Assembly (NCBI GenBank): GCA_029202405.1
Contig: CP119312.1
Coordinates: forward strand, 2,113,001 to 2,177,000
Length of the DNA stretch: 64,000 bases
Direction: 5' to 3'
From: Candidatus Devosia phytovorans
GTDB lineage: Bacteria > Pseudomonadota > Alphaproteobacteria > Rhizobiales > Devosiaceae
Shown here: positions 35,190-42,403 of the stretch, one piece after another
How positions within the stretch are numbered: the stretch's first letter is position 1
Layout: each line of letters opens with the position of its first letter
Made by a program: the position numbers and the translations under genes
The notes under the pieces: model-generated
The model's input: the letters and a program-made list of their open reading frames with translations, nothing else
Database searches by the model: none
Told to the model about the DNA's origin: nothing

Positions 35190-35283
35190 ACTTTCCCAGA
35201 GTTGACGCAGGGCAATTCTTCTCTGTCGAAGAGGCGTATGAGCCATGGCAGCGCTGGCCATTCCGGCCGCGGGAGATGGCTCG

Positions 35284-35625
35284 ATGGATTCCGGCCGCGT
35301 CCACGTTGTGGCGCCTGACGACGATCTGCGCAGGTCCGTGACATTCGCGCTGAAAGCCTATGGCTATTCGGTCACCGCGGGGTCCAGCCTGCCGGGCGAC
35401 GGCAGCACCTTTTTCGATTGCGTGCTGGTGGATGAGCGGGTGTTGAGAGGCAGGGCGCGCGAGCTGCTGCATGCGGACACACGGCCAGTGCTGGTCATCG
35501 CCTACAGGCCCGAGCTCTGGACCAATGCCAGGATTGATGGTGTCATCGCCATGCCGCTGACGGGGGACGCCGTGATCCGGGCGGTGGAGGCTGCGCTGGG
35601 CAAGGCTGCGGCAGCCGCTAAGTAG
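35284..35625 (+). CDS. Single-domain degenerate receiver protein
   Basis: A 113-residue protein that has a receiver-like fold pattern (VHVVAPDDDLRRSVTFALKAYG, FDCVLVDERV) and nothing else. The acidic pair and a possible acceptor Asp (in LVDERV) remain. The conserved Lys-Pro after strand five reads MPLTGD and the Ser/Thr position reads AYRP, so normal phosphorylation signalling is doubtful. ATG 35284 has GGGAG upstream; an ATG at 35245 would add 13 residues. It sits between fixJ and fixK, so it may tune the FixL/FixJ relay (a phosphate sink or FixJ-binding decoy), which is inference. Confidence 0.72.
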   Translation: MDSGRVHVVAPDDDLRRSVTFALKAYGYSVTAGSSLPGDGSTFFDCVLVDERVLRGRARELLHADTRPVLVIAYRPELWTNARIDGVIAMPLTGDAVIRAVEAALGKAAAAAK

Positions 35626-35704
35626 AGTCCCTAGGAGGCCAACCGGAATTTCGGCGCCGGATGGCAAGTGACAGATTGGCCCTCGACGACACAGGGGCCA
35701 CCAA

Positions 35705-36334
35705 ATGCTGATCCAGACAAAATTCCGCAATCACAACGGGGCAGAAGAGGGCATTCTCGCCTTTTCGCAGCCGAGCGCCGTGAGCCTCTATGATGCCGGC
35801 GCCACGATTTATGGCCAAGGCGATCCGACGGGCCAGCTCTATATGGTCGAGTTCGGCACGGTGCGGCTCTGCCGCGTTTCGGCCGATGGTCGCCGCCAGA
35901 TCAGCGCCTTCTATTTTGCCGGCGAGGTGTTCGGTTTTGAATCGGGTGACCAGCGGCACTTTTATGCCGAGGCCGTGGACAGTGCCGGCATCCGCGTGCT
36001 GCGCCCCAACCAGAACGAGCAGTTCAATCGGTCGATGCTCAAGGTGGCGCTGGATAGCCTGGTGCGGGCACAGGAACATCTGATGGTGCTGGGCCGCCAG
36101 AACAGCATGGAAAAGGTCGCAGCCTTCCTGCTTGACCTGGCCGAACGGCAGAAGACGGACCGGGTCGTCGACCTGTCGATGCAGCGCGCCGATATTGCCG
36201 ACTATCTGGGCCTGTCGCTGGAAACAGTCAGCCGCATTCTGACCAGGCTCAAATGTGCCGGGACGATCCGCATTCCGCATGTGAAGCATATCGAGCTGGT
36301 GGATTTCGAAGAGCTGGACTATCTGCGCGGCTGA
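35705..36334 (+). CDS. fixK: Crp/Fnr-family regulator FixK
   Basis: A 209-residue Crp/Fnr protein. It lacks the N-terminal cysteine cluster of the FNR encoded at 21620-22339, which marks it as a FixK-type regulator that is controlled at synthesis rather than by an Fe-S cluster. The HTH has ADIADYLGLSLETVSRILTRLK with the E--SR residues that recognise TTGA half-sites. It likely binds the same TTGAy-N4-rTCAA boxes as FNR. It follows fixL-fixJ and is presumably their target. Confidence 0.92.
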   Translation: MLIQTKFRNHNGAEEGILAFSQPSAVSLYDAGATIYGQGDPTGQLYMVEFGTVRLCRVSADGRRQISAFYFAGEVFGFESGDQRHFYAEAVDSAGIRVLRPNQNEQFNRSMLKVALDSLVRAQEHLMVLGRQNSMEKVAAFLLDLAERQKTDRVVDLSMQRADIADYLGLSLETVSRILTRLKCAGTIRIPHVKHIELVDFEELDYLRG

Positions 36335-36376
36335 GGCGCAGGGCGGCGCGATCTGGGCAAGCACTTGCCCAATGAA

Positions 36377-36421
36377 GACGGCCGGCCCGCGCTGAGTACG
36401 GTCCGGCCGTCGGCTCCCAAG
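36377..36421 (+). terminator. Hairpin downstream of fixK
   Basis: GACGGCCGG (36377-36385) pairs with CCGGCCGTC (36413-36421). A smaller hairpin GGGCAAG-CA-CTTGCCC lies just before it (36355-36370). Neither has a T-run, so termination is likely but not certain. Confidence 0.5.
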
Positions 36422-36470
36422 AGGCCCCAAAGGAGCCAGGTGACTATGGGGTCTTGCGGGGCAAAATGAA

Positions 36471-36484
36471 TTGATGCGGATCAA
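36471..36484. promoter_or_regulatory. Perfect FNR/FixK box, distal, upstream of pseudoazurin gene
   Basis: TTGAT-GCGG-ATCAA matches the FNR consensus exactly. Its centre is 71 bases upstream of a second box (36542-36555), so the two could act together on the pseudoazurin promoter. Confidence 0.88.
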
Positions 36485-36541
36485 TTCGGTGTTGCTGGAC
36501 GGCGAAATCGACAGGCGCGGCCTGCGACATTTCGGCCAAGT

Positions 36542-36555
36542 TTGATGCGTGTCAA
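36542..36555. promoter_or_regulatory. FNR/FixK box, proximal, upstream of pseudoazurin gene
   Basis: TTGAT-GCGT-GTCAA, centred 82 bases from the ATG at 36631. A transcript starting about 41 bases downstream of the centre (near 36590) would suit class II activation. Confidence 0.85.
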
Positions 36556-36630
36556 AGAGCGGGCCCTGCCCCGGCAGCACAAAGGCCAGACGAGACGCGA
36601 ATGGATCGCCTCTCGCCTGAGGACACAATA

Positions 36631-37074
36631 ATGAACGCGCTTATCAAGGCTACGCTGGCCACGATGCTGCTGGCCGTTGCCGCGCCGGCCCATGCTGCCG
36701 ACCATGAAATCCTGATGCTGAACAAGGGCGCCGCGGGTGCCATGGTGTTCGAACCGGCCGGGTTGCGGATTGCGCCCGGTGACACAGTGACCTTCGTTCC
36801 GACCGACAAGGGGCACAATGTGGAAAGCATCAAGGAGGTGCTGCCCGAGGGCGCCGAAGCCTTCAAGGGCGGCATGGGCAAGGAAGTGGTGGTGACCTTT
36901 ACCCAGGAAGGCCTCTACGGCATCAAATGCCTGCCGCATTTCGGCATGGGCATGGTGGCGGCCATCGTGGTGGGTGACGGTGCGCCGACCAATCTGGCGC
37001 AAACCGAAACGGTGAAGCTGCCCGGCAAGGCCAAGGACCGGTTTGCTGCAGCGCTGGTGGACGCTGGTCTCTGA
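36631..37074 (+). CDS. Pseudoazurin (periplasmic type 1 copper electron carrier)
   Basis: A 147-residue cupredoxin. Residues 1-23 are a signal peptide (MNALIKATLATMLLAVAAPA then HAA). The type 1 copper ligands are His62 (KGHNVES), Cys100, His103 and Met108 (KCLPHFGMGM), and their spacing matches known pseudoazurins. It would carry electrons in the periplasm, here most plausibly to or from a low-oxygen respiratory enzyme; no nitrite or nitrous-oxide reductase is encoded in the window. Two FNR/FixK boxes precede it. TGAGGA precedes ATG 36631. Confidence 0.93.
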   Translation: MNALIKATLATMLLAVAAPAHAADHEILMLNKGAAGAMVFEPAGLRIAPGDTVTFVPTDKGHNVESIKEVLPEGAEAFKGGMGKEVVVTFTQEGLYGIKCLPHFGMGMVAAIVVGDGAPTNLAQTETVKLPGKAKDRFAAALVDAGL

Positions 37075-37085
37075 TCTGGATCAGA
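37070..37085. promoter_or_regulatory. Palindrome overlapping the pseudoazurin stop codon
   Basis: TCTGATCTGGATCAGA is a near-perfect inverted repeat that includes the stop codon of the pseudoazurin gene. It resembles an FNR box with C replacing the first T, and also the CTGAT/ATCAG motifs near the ArsR-type gene. Its function is unclear. Confidence 0.4.
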
Positions 37086-37093
37086 GCTGTTTC

Positions 37094-37120
37094 GGACCCC
37101 GGGGCCGGCGTCCCGGGTCC
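37094..37120 (+). terminator. GC-rich hairpin after the pseudoazurin gene
   Basis: GGACCCCGGG pairs with CCCGGGTCC around an eight-base loop, 20 bases after the pseudoazurin stop. No T-run follows. Confidence 0.5.
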
Positions 37121-37130
37121 GGTTGATTAC

Positions 37131-37145
37131 ATCAGAAATGCTGAT
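37131..37145. promoter_or_regulatory. Inverted repeat upstream of the ArsR-type gene
   Basis: ATCAG-AAATG-CTGAT, 31 bases before the ATG at 37176. It shares the CTGAT/ATCAG half-sites of the palindrome before the arabinofuranosidase gene, so it may be an autoregulatory operator. Confidence 0.4.
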
Positions 37146-37175
37146 AGACATCATGATCACCTGAATTTGCCGGAT

Positions 37176-38114
37176 ATGACCCGCCACATGAGCCGAAACT
37201 TTCTTGTCGTCGATCCCGAAGAGGGCATTGAGGTTCTCAGGGCGCTGGCGTCGCCGGTGCGGGCCAGAATTCTCAAGCTGTTGCATGTCGATGGGGCGAT
37301 GAATGGCAATGACATTGCCGAGGCGCTTGGGCTGCCGCAGTCGACGGTGTCGACCAATATCCAGGTGCTGGAGGGTGCCGGGCTGATCCGGACCGAGACG
37401 CAGAAGGCGCGCAAGGGCAATCAGAAAATCTGTCACTCGACCTTCGACGAAGTGCTGGTGATGTTCAAGGCGGACAGCAAGCCCCTGCCCGATACGATCG
37501 AGGTGGCGATGCCGCTGGGGCTTTATACCAGCTGGGAGGTCTCGGCGCCGTGCGGGCTGTGCTCGGTGGACGGGATCATCGGGCTGCTGGATGTGCCGGG
37601 GACATTCCTTGATCCCGACCGGATGAAGGCGGGGCTGATCTGGTTCACGCGCGGCTATGTGGAATATCAGTTCCCCAACAATGCCAAGCTCAGCCAGAGC
37701 CGGATCGAGGCCATGGAATTTTCCATGGAGCTGAGTTCGGAAGTGCCGGGGACCTCGGCGGACTGGCCGAGCGATATCACCTTATCGGTGAATGGCACGG
37801 AGATCGGCACCTGGATGTCGCCGGGCGATTTTGGTGACAAGCGCGGGGTTTACACCCCCGATTGGTGGCTGCTGAAGGGTAGCCAATATGGCAAGCTCAA
37901 GAGCTGGCGAGTGACCGGGGACGGCACCTATGTCGATGGCGTGAAGATCTCGCCGGTGTCTTTGGCCGATATCGATCTGGAAAGCTGGAACTCGATCCGG
38001 CTGCGTGTCGGCGTGAAGGATGATGCCAAGCATCCCGGCGGGATCAATATTTTCGGCCGCGGTTTTGGCAATTATGACCAGGATATCGTCATGCGCCTGC
38101 AAACGGCGCGCTGA
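37176..38114 (+). CDS. ArsR-type winged-helix transcriptional regulator with large sensor domain
   Basis: A 312-residue protein. Residues about 10-95 form an ArsR-like winged helix (LRALASPVRARILKLLHVDG, EALGLPQSTVSTNIQVLEGAGLI). The remaining 210 residues form a domain I do not recognise by name. It contains CGLCSVDG and a C-terminal beta-rich part with INIFGRGFGNYDQDIVMRL that looks like a carbohydrate-binding or jelly-roll fold. ATG 37176 is used; an upstream TTG and a later ATG (37188) are alternatives. It lies directly upstream of the GH51 gene and probably controls it, sensing arabinose or arabino-oligosaccharides. That role is inference. Confidence 0.8.
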   Translation: MTRHMSRNFLVVDPEEGIEVLRALASPVRARILKLLHVDGAMNGNDIAEALGLPQSTVSTNIQVLEGAGLIRTETQKARKGNQKICHSTFDEVLVMFKADSKPLPDTIEVAMPLGLYTSWEVSAPCGLCSVDGIIGLLDVPGTFLDPDRMKAGLIWFTRGYVEYQFPNNAKLSQSRIEAMEFSMELSSEVPGTSADWPSDITLSVNGTEIGTWMSPGDFGDKRGVYTPDWWLLKGSQYGKLKSWRVTGDGTYVDGVKISPVSLADIDLESWNSIRLRVGVKDDAKHPGGINIFGRGFGNYDQDIVMRLQTAR

Positions 38115-38186
38115 CTGCAAATTATCATATTTTTGTGCTGCAGTGGTCTTGCGGGTAAGGAGCGAACTCGGCTACAAATACGATAA

Positions 38187-38200
38187 CTGATATATATCAG
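38187..38200. promoter_or_regulatory. Operator-like palindrome before the arabinofuranosidase gene
   Basis: CTGATATATATCAG is a perfect 14-base palindrome 32 bases before the GTG start at 38232. Flanking bases (CGATAA on the left, ATAATCG on the right) extend the symmetry with a one-base slip. It is in the right place for a repressor site of the upstream ArsR-type protein. Confidence 0.65.
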
Positions 38201-38231
38201 ATAATCGGGTTTATAAAAGGGAGGACGCGCC

Positions 38232-39746
38232 GTGAAGGCTAAAGTCATCGCGCACAAGGATTTTACGATCAGCAAGATCGACGATCGAGTGTATGGGGCA
38301 TTTCTCGAACATCTCGGCCGCGCCATCTACGAGGGTATTTACGAGCCGGACCACCCGAGCGCCGACAAGGACGGCATGCGCGGGGACGTGATCCAGCTGG
38401 TCAAGGACCTCAATGTACCTGTGGTTCGCTACCCCGGGGGAAACTTTGTTTCGGCCTATGACTGGGAAGACGGCATCGGGCCGCGCGAAGACCGCCCGAC
38501 CCGGCTGGATCTGGCCTGGCATACGTCGGAAAGCAATCAGGTCGGCATTCATGAATTTGCCGACTGGTGTGCCACCGTCGGTACCGAGATGATGCTGGCG
38601 GTGAACCTGGGTTCGCGCGGCGTCGATGATGCGCGCAATTTCCTCGAATATGTGAACCATCCAGGCGGCAGCTATTACAGCGACCTGCGCATTGCCAATG
38701 GCCGCAAGGAGCCGTGGAATGTGAAAATGTGGTGTCTTGGCAACGAGATGGACGGACCCTGGCAGGTCGGCCACAAGGACGCCGACGAATATGGCAAGCT
38801 GGCCGCCAATACCGCCCGCGCCATGCGCATGTTCGATAGTTCGCTCGAGCTGATCGTCTGCGGCTCGTCGAATTCGGACATGAAGAGCTATCCCGACTGG
38901 GAGCGCATCGTGCTCGAGCATACCTATGACCATGTCGACTATATCAGCCTGCACATGTACTTCTTCAATCCGGAGAAGGAGACGGCCAACTACCTGACAA
39001 TGGCCGAAAAACTCGACACCTACATCGAGACCGTGGCCTCGACGATCAAGCAGGTGAAGGCCAAGAAGCGCAGCAAGCGTGACGTCTATATCTCGTTCGA
39101 CGAGTGGAACGTCTGGTATCACTCCAAGGAGCAGGACAAGGCGCTGCTCGCCGGCAACTCAGGCTGGCCGCATGCGCCGGGCCTGCTGGAAGACATCTAT
39201 AATTTTGAAGACGTACTGATGGTTGGGTTGATCCTCAACACCTTCATCCGCCGTTCGGATGTGGTGAAGATCGCCGCCATTGCGCAGCTGGTCAATGTGA
39301 TCGCGCCGATCATGACGGAAAAGGGCGGTCCGGCCTGGGCGCAGACCATCTATTACCCCTATTATTTCGCCTCGATCTTTGGCCGCGGCACGGCGCTGGA
39401 CCTCAAGGTCGATACCCCGACCTATGATGGCAAGTATGGCCAGAACGCCGGTTATGTCGACGTATCAGGCGTTTACAACGAGGACGAAGGCACAATCAGC
39501 TTCTTCCTGGTCAACCGTCATGGCACGGAAGCCGCCGATGTTTCGCTAAGCCTGCAGGGCTTTGGCGCTGGCACGGTGATCGACCATCAGGTGATGACGC
39601 ATCCGAACCTTGAGGCTACCAATACGGCCAGCAAGCAGGATGAAGTGAAGCCGCGCAAGGGCGACGGCGCTGCGATTGCCGATGGCAATCTGAGCGTGTC
39701 ACTGCCGCCCTACTCGTATCAGATGGTGCGCGTGAAGGTCGGCTGA
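38232..39746 (+). CDS. GH51 alpha-N-arabinofuranosidase
   Basis: A 504-residue intracellular glycoside hydrolase (no signal peptide). The acid/base Glu172 lies in WCLGNEMDGPWQ and the nucleophile Glu291 in SFDEWNVWY, as in family GH51. The N-terminal RYPGGNFVSAYDWEDGIG and the C-terminal beta-sandwich (PPYSYQMVRV) are also typical. It releases L-arabinose from arabino-oligosaccharides brought into the cell. The start codon is GTG with a strong GGGAGGA site. No arabinose transporter or catabolic genes are adjacent. A clean terminator follows. Confidence 0.95.
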   Translation: MKAKVIAHKDFTISKIDDRVYGAFLEHLGRAIYEGIYEPDHPSADKDGMRGDVIQLVKDLNVPVVRYPGGNFVSAYDWEDGIGPREDRPTRLDLAWHTSESNQVGIHEFADWCATVGTEMMLAVNLGSRGVDDARNFLEYVNHPGGSYYSDLRIANGRKEPWNVKMWCLGNEMDGPWQVGHKDADEYGKLAANTARAMRMFDSSLELIVCGSSNSDMKSYPDWERIVLEHTYDHVDYISLHMYFFNPEKETANYLTMAEKLDTYIETVASTIKQVKAKKRSKRDVYISFDEWNVWYHSKEQDKALLAGNSGWPHAPGLLEDIYNFEDVLMVGLILNTFIRRSDVVKIAAIAQLVNVIAPIMTEKGGPAWAQTIYYPYYFASIFGRGTALDLKVDTPTYDGKYGQNAGYVDVSGVYNEDEGTISFFLVNRHGTEAADVSLSLQGFGAGTVIDHQVMTHPNLEATNTASKQDEVKPRKGDGAAIADGNLSVSLPPYSYQMVRVKVG

Positions 39747-39847
39747 GGCTGACACACCAGATCCGATCCGGCGTCGCATTCGGGTCGAATTGGCTAGCAG
39801 ACTGTCAGCATCGAGCGTGACGTCTGGTGGATATTGGTGAAGTTTTG

Positions 39848-39881
39848 GGGGTGCATCCGCGAAGGGTGCACCCCTTCTTTT
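39848..39881 (+). terminator. Rho-independent terminator of the arabinofuranosidase gene
   Basis: GGGGTGCA (39848-39855) pairs with TGCACCCC (39867-39874) and is followed by TTCTTTT. It lies about 100 bases after the stop codon and just before the end of the convergent GNAT gene. Confidence 0.85.
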
Positions 39882-39884
39882 GTA

Positions 39885-40418
39885 TCAGGATTTTGGATTT
39901 ACAGCAGCCCTCACCCGCGCCAGCAGGATGGTCGGGGCGTCCCTGTAACTGGTCTGGGCGTATTCGGTGTAGCCGAGCCTGGTGGCCAGTTTCAGCGAGG
40001 GCGTGTTGTCGGGGGCGATCAGGCAGACGGTGCGGGGCATGGTCTGGTCGACCCACGCGAGCACGGCGGTGAGGGCTTCGTGGGCGAGGCCCTGGCCGTG
40101 GAATTGGGGGAGCATAGCCCAGCCGGCTTCGGGAGTGTCGCCGATGGGTGGAGCAATGTCGCGGTGGAAATCGGCGAGGCCGAATTCGCCGACAATTTCG
40201 CCGGTGTCGCGGGTTTCAGCGAGGAAATAGCCGTAGCCCATGAGTTGCCAGTGGCCGGCATAGGTCAGGATGCGGCGCCAGACCTCTTCGGGGGTGCTGG
40301 GTCGGGTGCCGATGAAGCGGGTGACGGCGGGGTTTGACCAGAGGGTGCAGCAGGCGGGGAAGTCGGCGGCGGTGTGGGCGCGGAGGGTCAGGCGGGGGGT
40401 GGTGAGTGTTGGTGTCAT
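39885..40418 (-). CDS. GNAT-family N-acetyltransferase (RimJ/RimL type)
   Basis: A 177-residue acetyltransferase with the start motif TPRLTLRAHTAADF, the acetyl-CoA binding region MLPQFHGQGLAHEALTAVL (Q/R-x-x-G-x-G/A pattern) and the C-terminal NTPSLKLATRLGY. It transfers an acetyl group from acetyl-CoA to an amine; the acceptor cannot be told. It stands alone between the arabinofuranosidase terminator and a repeat element. Confidence 0.9.
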   Translation of the reverse strand: MTPTLTTPRLTLRAHTAADFPACCTLWSNPAVTRFIGTRPSTPEEVWRRILTYAGHWQLMGYGYFLAETRDTGEIVGEFGLADFHRDIAPPIGDTPEAGWAMLPQFHGQGLAHEALTAVLAWVDQTMPRTVCLIAPDNTPSLKLATRLGYTEYAQTSYRDAPTILLARVRAAVNPKS

Positions 40419-40476
40419 GATGGTCCCTGCCCTTTCAAAATTGCAATCGTGCGCGCTGCCCTACGAACATCCCCGG

Positions 40477-40607
40477 TGTCATCCCGGCCTTGAGCCGGGA
40501 TCCATCTTGAGATGCTCGACCTGCCGCCAGGTGGTTGCGTTGAACAGATCTACCTTGCGGCTGTGGCAGGACCTCGGGATGGGTCCCGGCTCAAGGCCGG
40601 GATGACA
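40477..40607. repeat. Palindromic repeat family A, full copy 1
   Basis: A left arm starting TGTCATCCCGGCCTTGAGCC and its inverted right arm (ending GGCTCAAGGCCGGGATGACA) enclose about 80 bases. The arms match for 24 bases. Related copies lie at 41791-41921, 42331-42362, 48381-48410 and 58413-58513. The centre contains CTTGCGGC and GGCAGGACCTCG blocks also seen in copy 2. Confidence 0.9.
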
Positions 40608-40631
40608 TCGAGTTTTTGGTTCGTGCAGCGC

Positions 40632-41735
40632 TTATTCCTGACCTGCAGCCACGGCCGTTCTTGGCATTTCGGAGAAGATTTCGGCTTTGCCGTTGCGGAG
40701 GATGACGATTTCTTCCAGCCGCAGGCCGAACTGGCCCTGGAGGTAGATGCCGGGTTCGATGGAGAAGACCATGCCTTCGTCGAGGACCACGTCGGAGGTG
40801 GCGGTGATATAGGGCGTTTCGTGGATGTCGATGCCGAGGCCATGGCCGGTGCGGTGGAGGAAGTTGGGGCCATAGCCGGCGGCAGTGATGACGTCGCGGG
40901 CGGCCTTGTCGACGTCGCTGGCCAGCGCGCCAGGCTTGGCGGCGGCGATGGCGGCTTCCACGGCGCGGTCGATGATGGAGTGGATCTGGCCGTAGGCCTC
41001 GGGGGCCGAGCCGAAATAGCCCATGCGGGTCATGTCGGAGGGATAGCCGTCGAGGCGGCAGCCGGTGTCGATCATGACGGCATCGCCGGATTTGAGCGGG
41101 GTCGTGCCGGTGTGGTGATGCGGGAAGGCGCCGTTGGGGCCGAAGCAGACCGAGCAGAATTCGAGGGTGGCGCCATTGGCCTTGTAGAAGTCTCCAATGA
41201 AGGCGGCGACGTCGAGTTCAGTCATGCCGGGCTTGAGGGCGGCGAAGGCGGCGGTGACGGCGCGGTCGTTGAGCAGGTGCGCGGCCTTGATGCGCTGGTA
41301 TTCGCTGTCGTCCTTGCGGGAGCGCAGATAGCCGACTGTGTCCTGGGTGAAGCGGCGTTTTGCGCCCGGCAGGGCATCGAGGACCAGCAGGGCGAAATCG
41401 GCGCGCATGGTCTCGTCGAGGACGATGGAGGGAGACGTGCGGGTGATGCCGGTGGCGGTGAGGATATCGTCCAAAGCGGCATTGGGGCCGTCGGCGTCGG
41501 TCCAGGGGAAGAAGGGGAGATCGGTGTGCTGGCGGGCGCTATCGACATTGAGCGCGGGCATGAGGAAGCCGGCGAAGGTCTGGGAGACCATGAGCATGAC
41601 CGGGCGCTCGTCGCCATGGGGCGAGAGATCGGCGAGATAGACCATGTGGCTTGAGGGGCCGATGACGACGAGGTCGGTGGCGGTGGCCGACATGCGGGCG
41701 CGGAGGTTGGCGAGGCGGGTGGTGAGGGTGGTCAT
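40632..41735 (-). CDS. M24-family metallopeptidase (Xaa-Pro peptidase/creatinase type)
   Basis: A 367-residue protein with an N-terminal creatinase-like domain (about residues 1-130) and a C-terminal pita-bread domain. The dinuclear metal ligands can be seen in order: Asp in VMIDTGCRLDG, Asp in YPSDMTR, His in RTGHGLGIDIHE, Glu in FSIEPGIY and Glu in GLRLEEIV. It probably cleaves peptides with proline in the second position in the cytoplasm. ATG 41735 is chosen; an in-frame extension of 13 codons runs into the repeat region and lacks support. Family A repeats flank it on both sides. Confidence 0.92.
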   Translation of the reverse strand: MTTLTTRLANLRARMSATATDLVVIGPSSHMVYLADLSPHGDERPVMLMVSQTFAGFLMPALNVDSARQHTDLPFFPWTDADGPNAALDDILTATGITRTSPSIVLDETMRADFALLVLDALPGAKRRFTQDTVGYLRSRKDDSEYQRIKAAHLLNDRAVTAAFAALKPGMTELDVAAFIGDFYKANGATLEFCSVCFGPNGAFPHHHTGTTPLKSGDAVMIDTGCRLDGYPSDMTRMGYFGSAPEAYGQIHSIIDRAVEAAIAAAKPGALASDVDKAARDVITAAGYGPNFLHRTGHGLGIDIHETPYITATSDVVLDEGMVFSIEPGIYLQGQFGLRLEEIVILRNGKAEIFSEMPRTAVAAGQE

Positions 41736-41790
41736 GGTGTGGCTCGGATAGTTGGTTTGGTGGGATGGCAACATCTCTCCACACCCGCGG

Positions 41791-41921
41791 TGTCACCCCG
41801 GCCTTGAGCCGGGGCCTATCTCGAGATTTTGTCGCTGCCGCAAGGTGGTCGTGATCGTCACAAAGACCTTGCGGCAGGACCTCGATCTCGGGATGGGTCC
41901 CGGCTCAAGGCCGGGATGACA
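41791..41921. repeat. Palindromic repeat family A, full copy 2
   Basis: Left arm TGTCACCCCGGCCTTGAGCC (one change from copy 1) and right arm ending in GGGATGACA enclose about 80 bases that again contain ACCTTGCGGCAGGACCTCG. The element has the same length (131 bases) as copy 1. Confidence 0.9.
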
Positions 41922-41957
41922 CCGAGTGTGTGGAGAGACCGTGCGCTCGAATTAGCC

Positions 41958-42164
41958 CGAAAGATCCACCAACCGCCCGCCCCGGTTTGGGGAGCTTGGC
42001 CAGGAGGTCCCTGCCCCGCTCGATGACTTGATGTCTCGCGGCCCGGCCCTAAGGCTGGGTGGGTGGCTGGTGGATCGGTTTCGACCTAACGAAATGTGAA
42101 GCCGGGCACGAGGGAGGAGTCCGGCTTCGGATTGCGACGGCGGCTTGGAGACCGCCGGCGCAAT
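41958..42164. other. Intergenic region with strong potential RNA structure
   Basis: No gene is seen here. CGAAA plus GATCCACCA (41959-41971) pairs with TGGTGGATC plus TTTCG (42068-42083, GG bulge), closing a loop of about 95 bases. Two further hairpins follow: AAGCCGG with CCGGCTT near 42099-42127, and GGCGG with CCGCC near 42140-42160. The block lies between the binding-protein gene end (42404) and the M24 peptidase start (41735), both on the minus strand. It could be a 3' or 5' regulatory RNA, a small RNA or another palindromic element. Known RNA families were considered without a match. Confidence 0.45.
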
Positions 42165-42180
42165 TTCATGAAGGAGAAGA

Positions 42181-42220
42181 GTACCCCCTCCTAACCTCCC
42201 CCTGAATAGGGGGAGGGATC
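42181..42220. repeat. Palindromic repeat family B, short copy
   Basis: TACCCCCTCCTAACCTCCCC followed by CTGAATAGGGGGAGGGATC forms a stem of CTCCCCCT with AGGGGGAG. Related full copies are at 49011-49128 and 53189-53306. Confidence 0.8.
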
Positions 42221-42330
42221 ATATCGAGTTCAGGGAGCGTCTGGGCCATTCGGGCATAGCCCTCATGGCCTTCTCACCTAAAATCGCTCCACCGGAGCGA
42301 TTTTGCCCTGCGGGCCAGTTCGAAGATCTC

Positions 42331-42362
42331 GGGATGGGTCCCGGCTCAAGGCCGGGATGACA
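42331..42362. repeat. Palindromic repeat family A, half copy
   Basis: Only the right arm is present (GGGATGGGTCCCGGCTCAAG, then GCCGGGATGACA), 42 bases before the end of the binding-protein gene. Confidence 0.8.
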
Positions 42363-42403
42363 CCGAGTTTGGGGAGGGCGCGAGGCCCAATACTTGCGCC
42401 GAC

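Noticed and set aside
36631..37074. A denitrification gene cluster around the pseudoazurin gene
   Set aside because: No nitrite, nitric oxide or nitrous oxide reductase gene is found in the window.
41958..42164. tmRNA, RNase P RNA, SRP RNA or glycine riboswitch
   Set aside because: I looked for the tmRNA acceptor end and tag frame, the RNase P conserved blocks, the SRP tetraloop region and glycine aptamer motifs, and found none convincingly. It was kept only as an unassigned structured region.
40477..42362. Regularly recurring palindromes that might suggest a CRISPR array
   Set aside because: Copies are kilobases apart, of unequal length, and not separated by uniform spacers. No cas genes are present.
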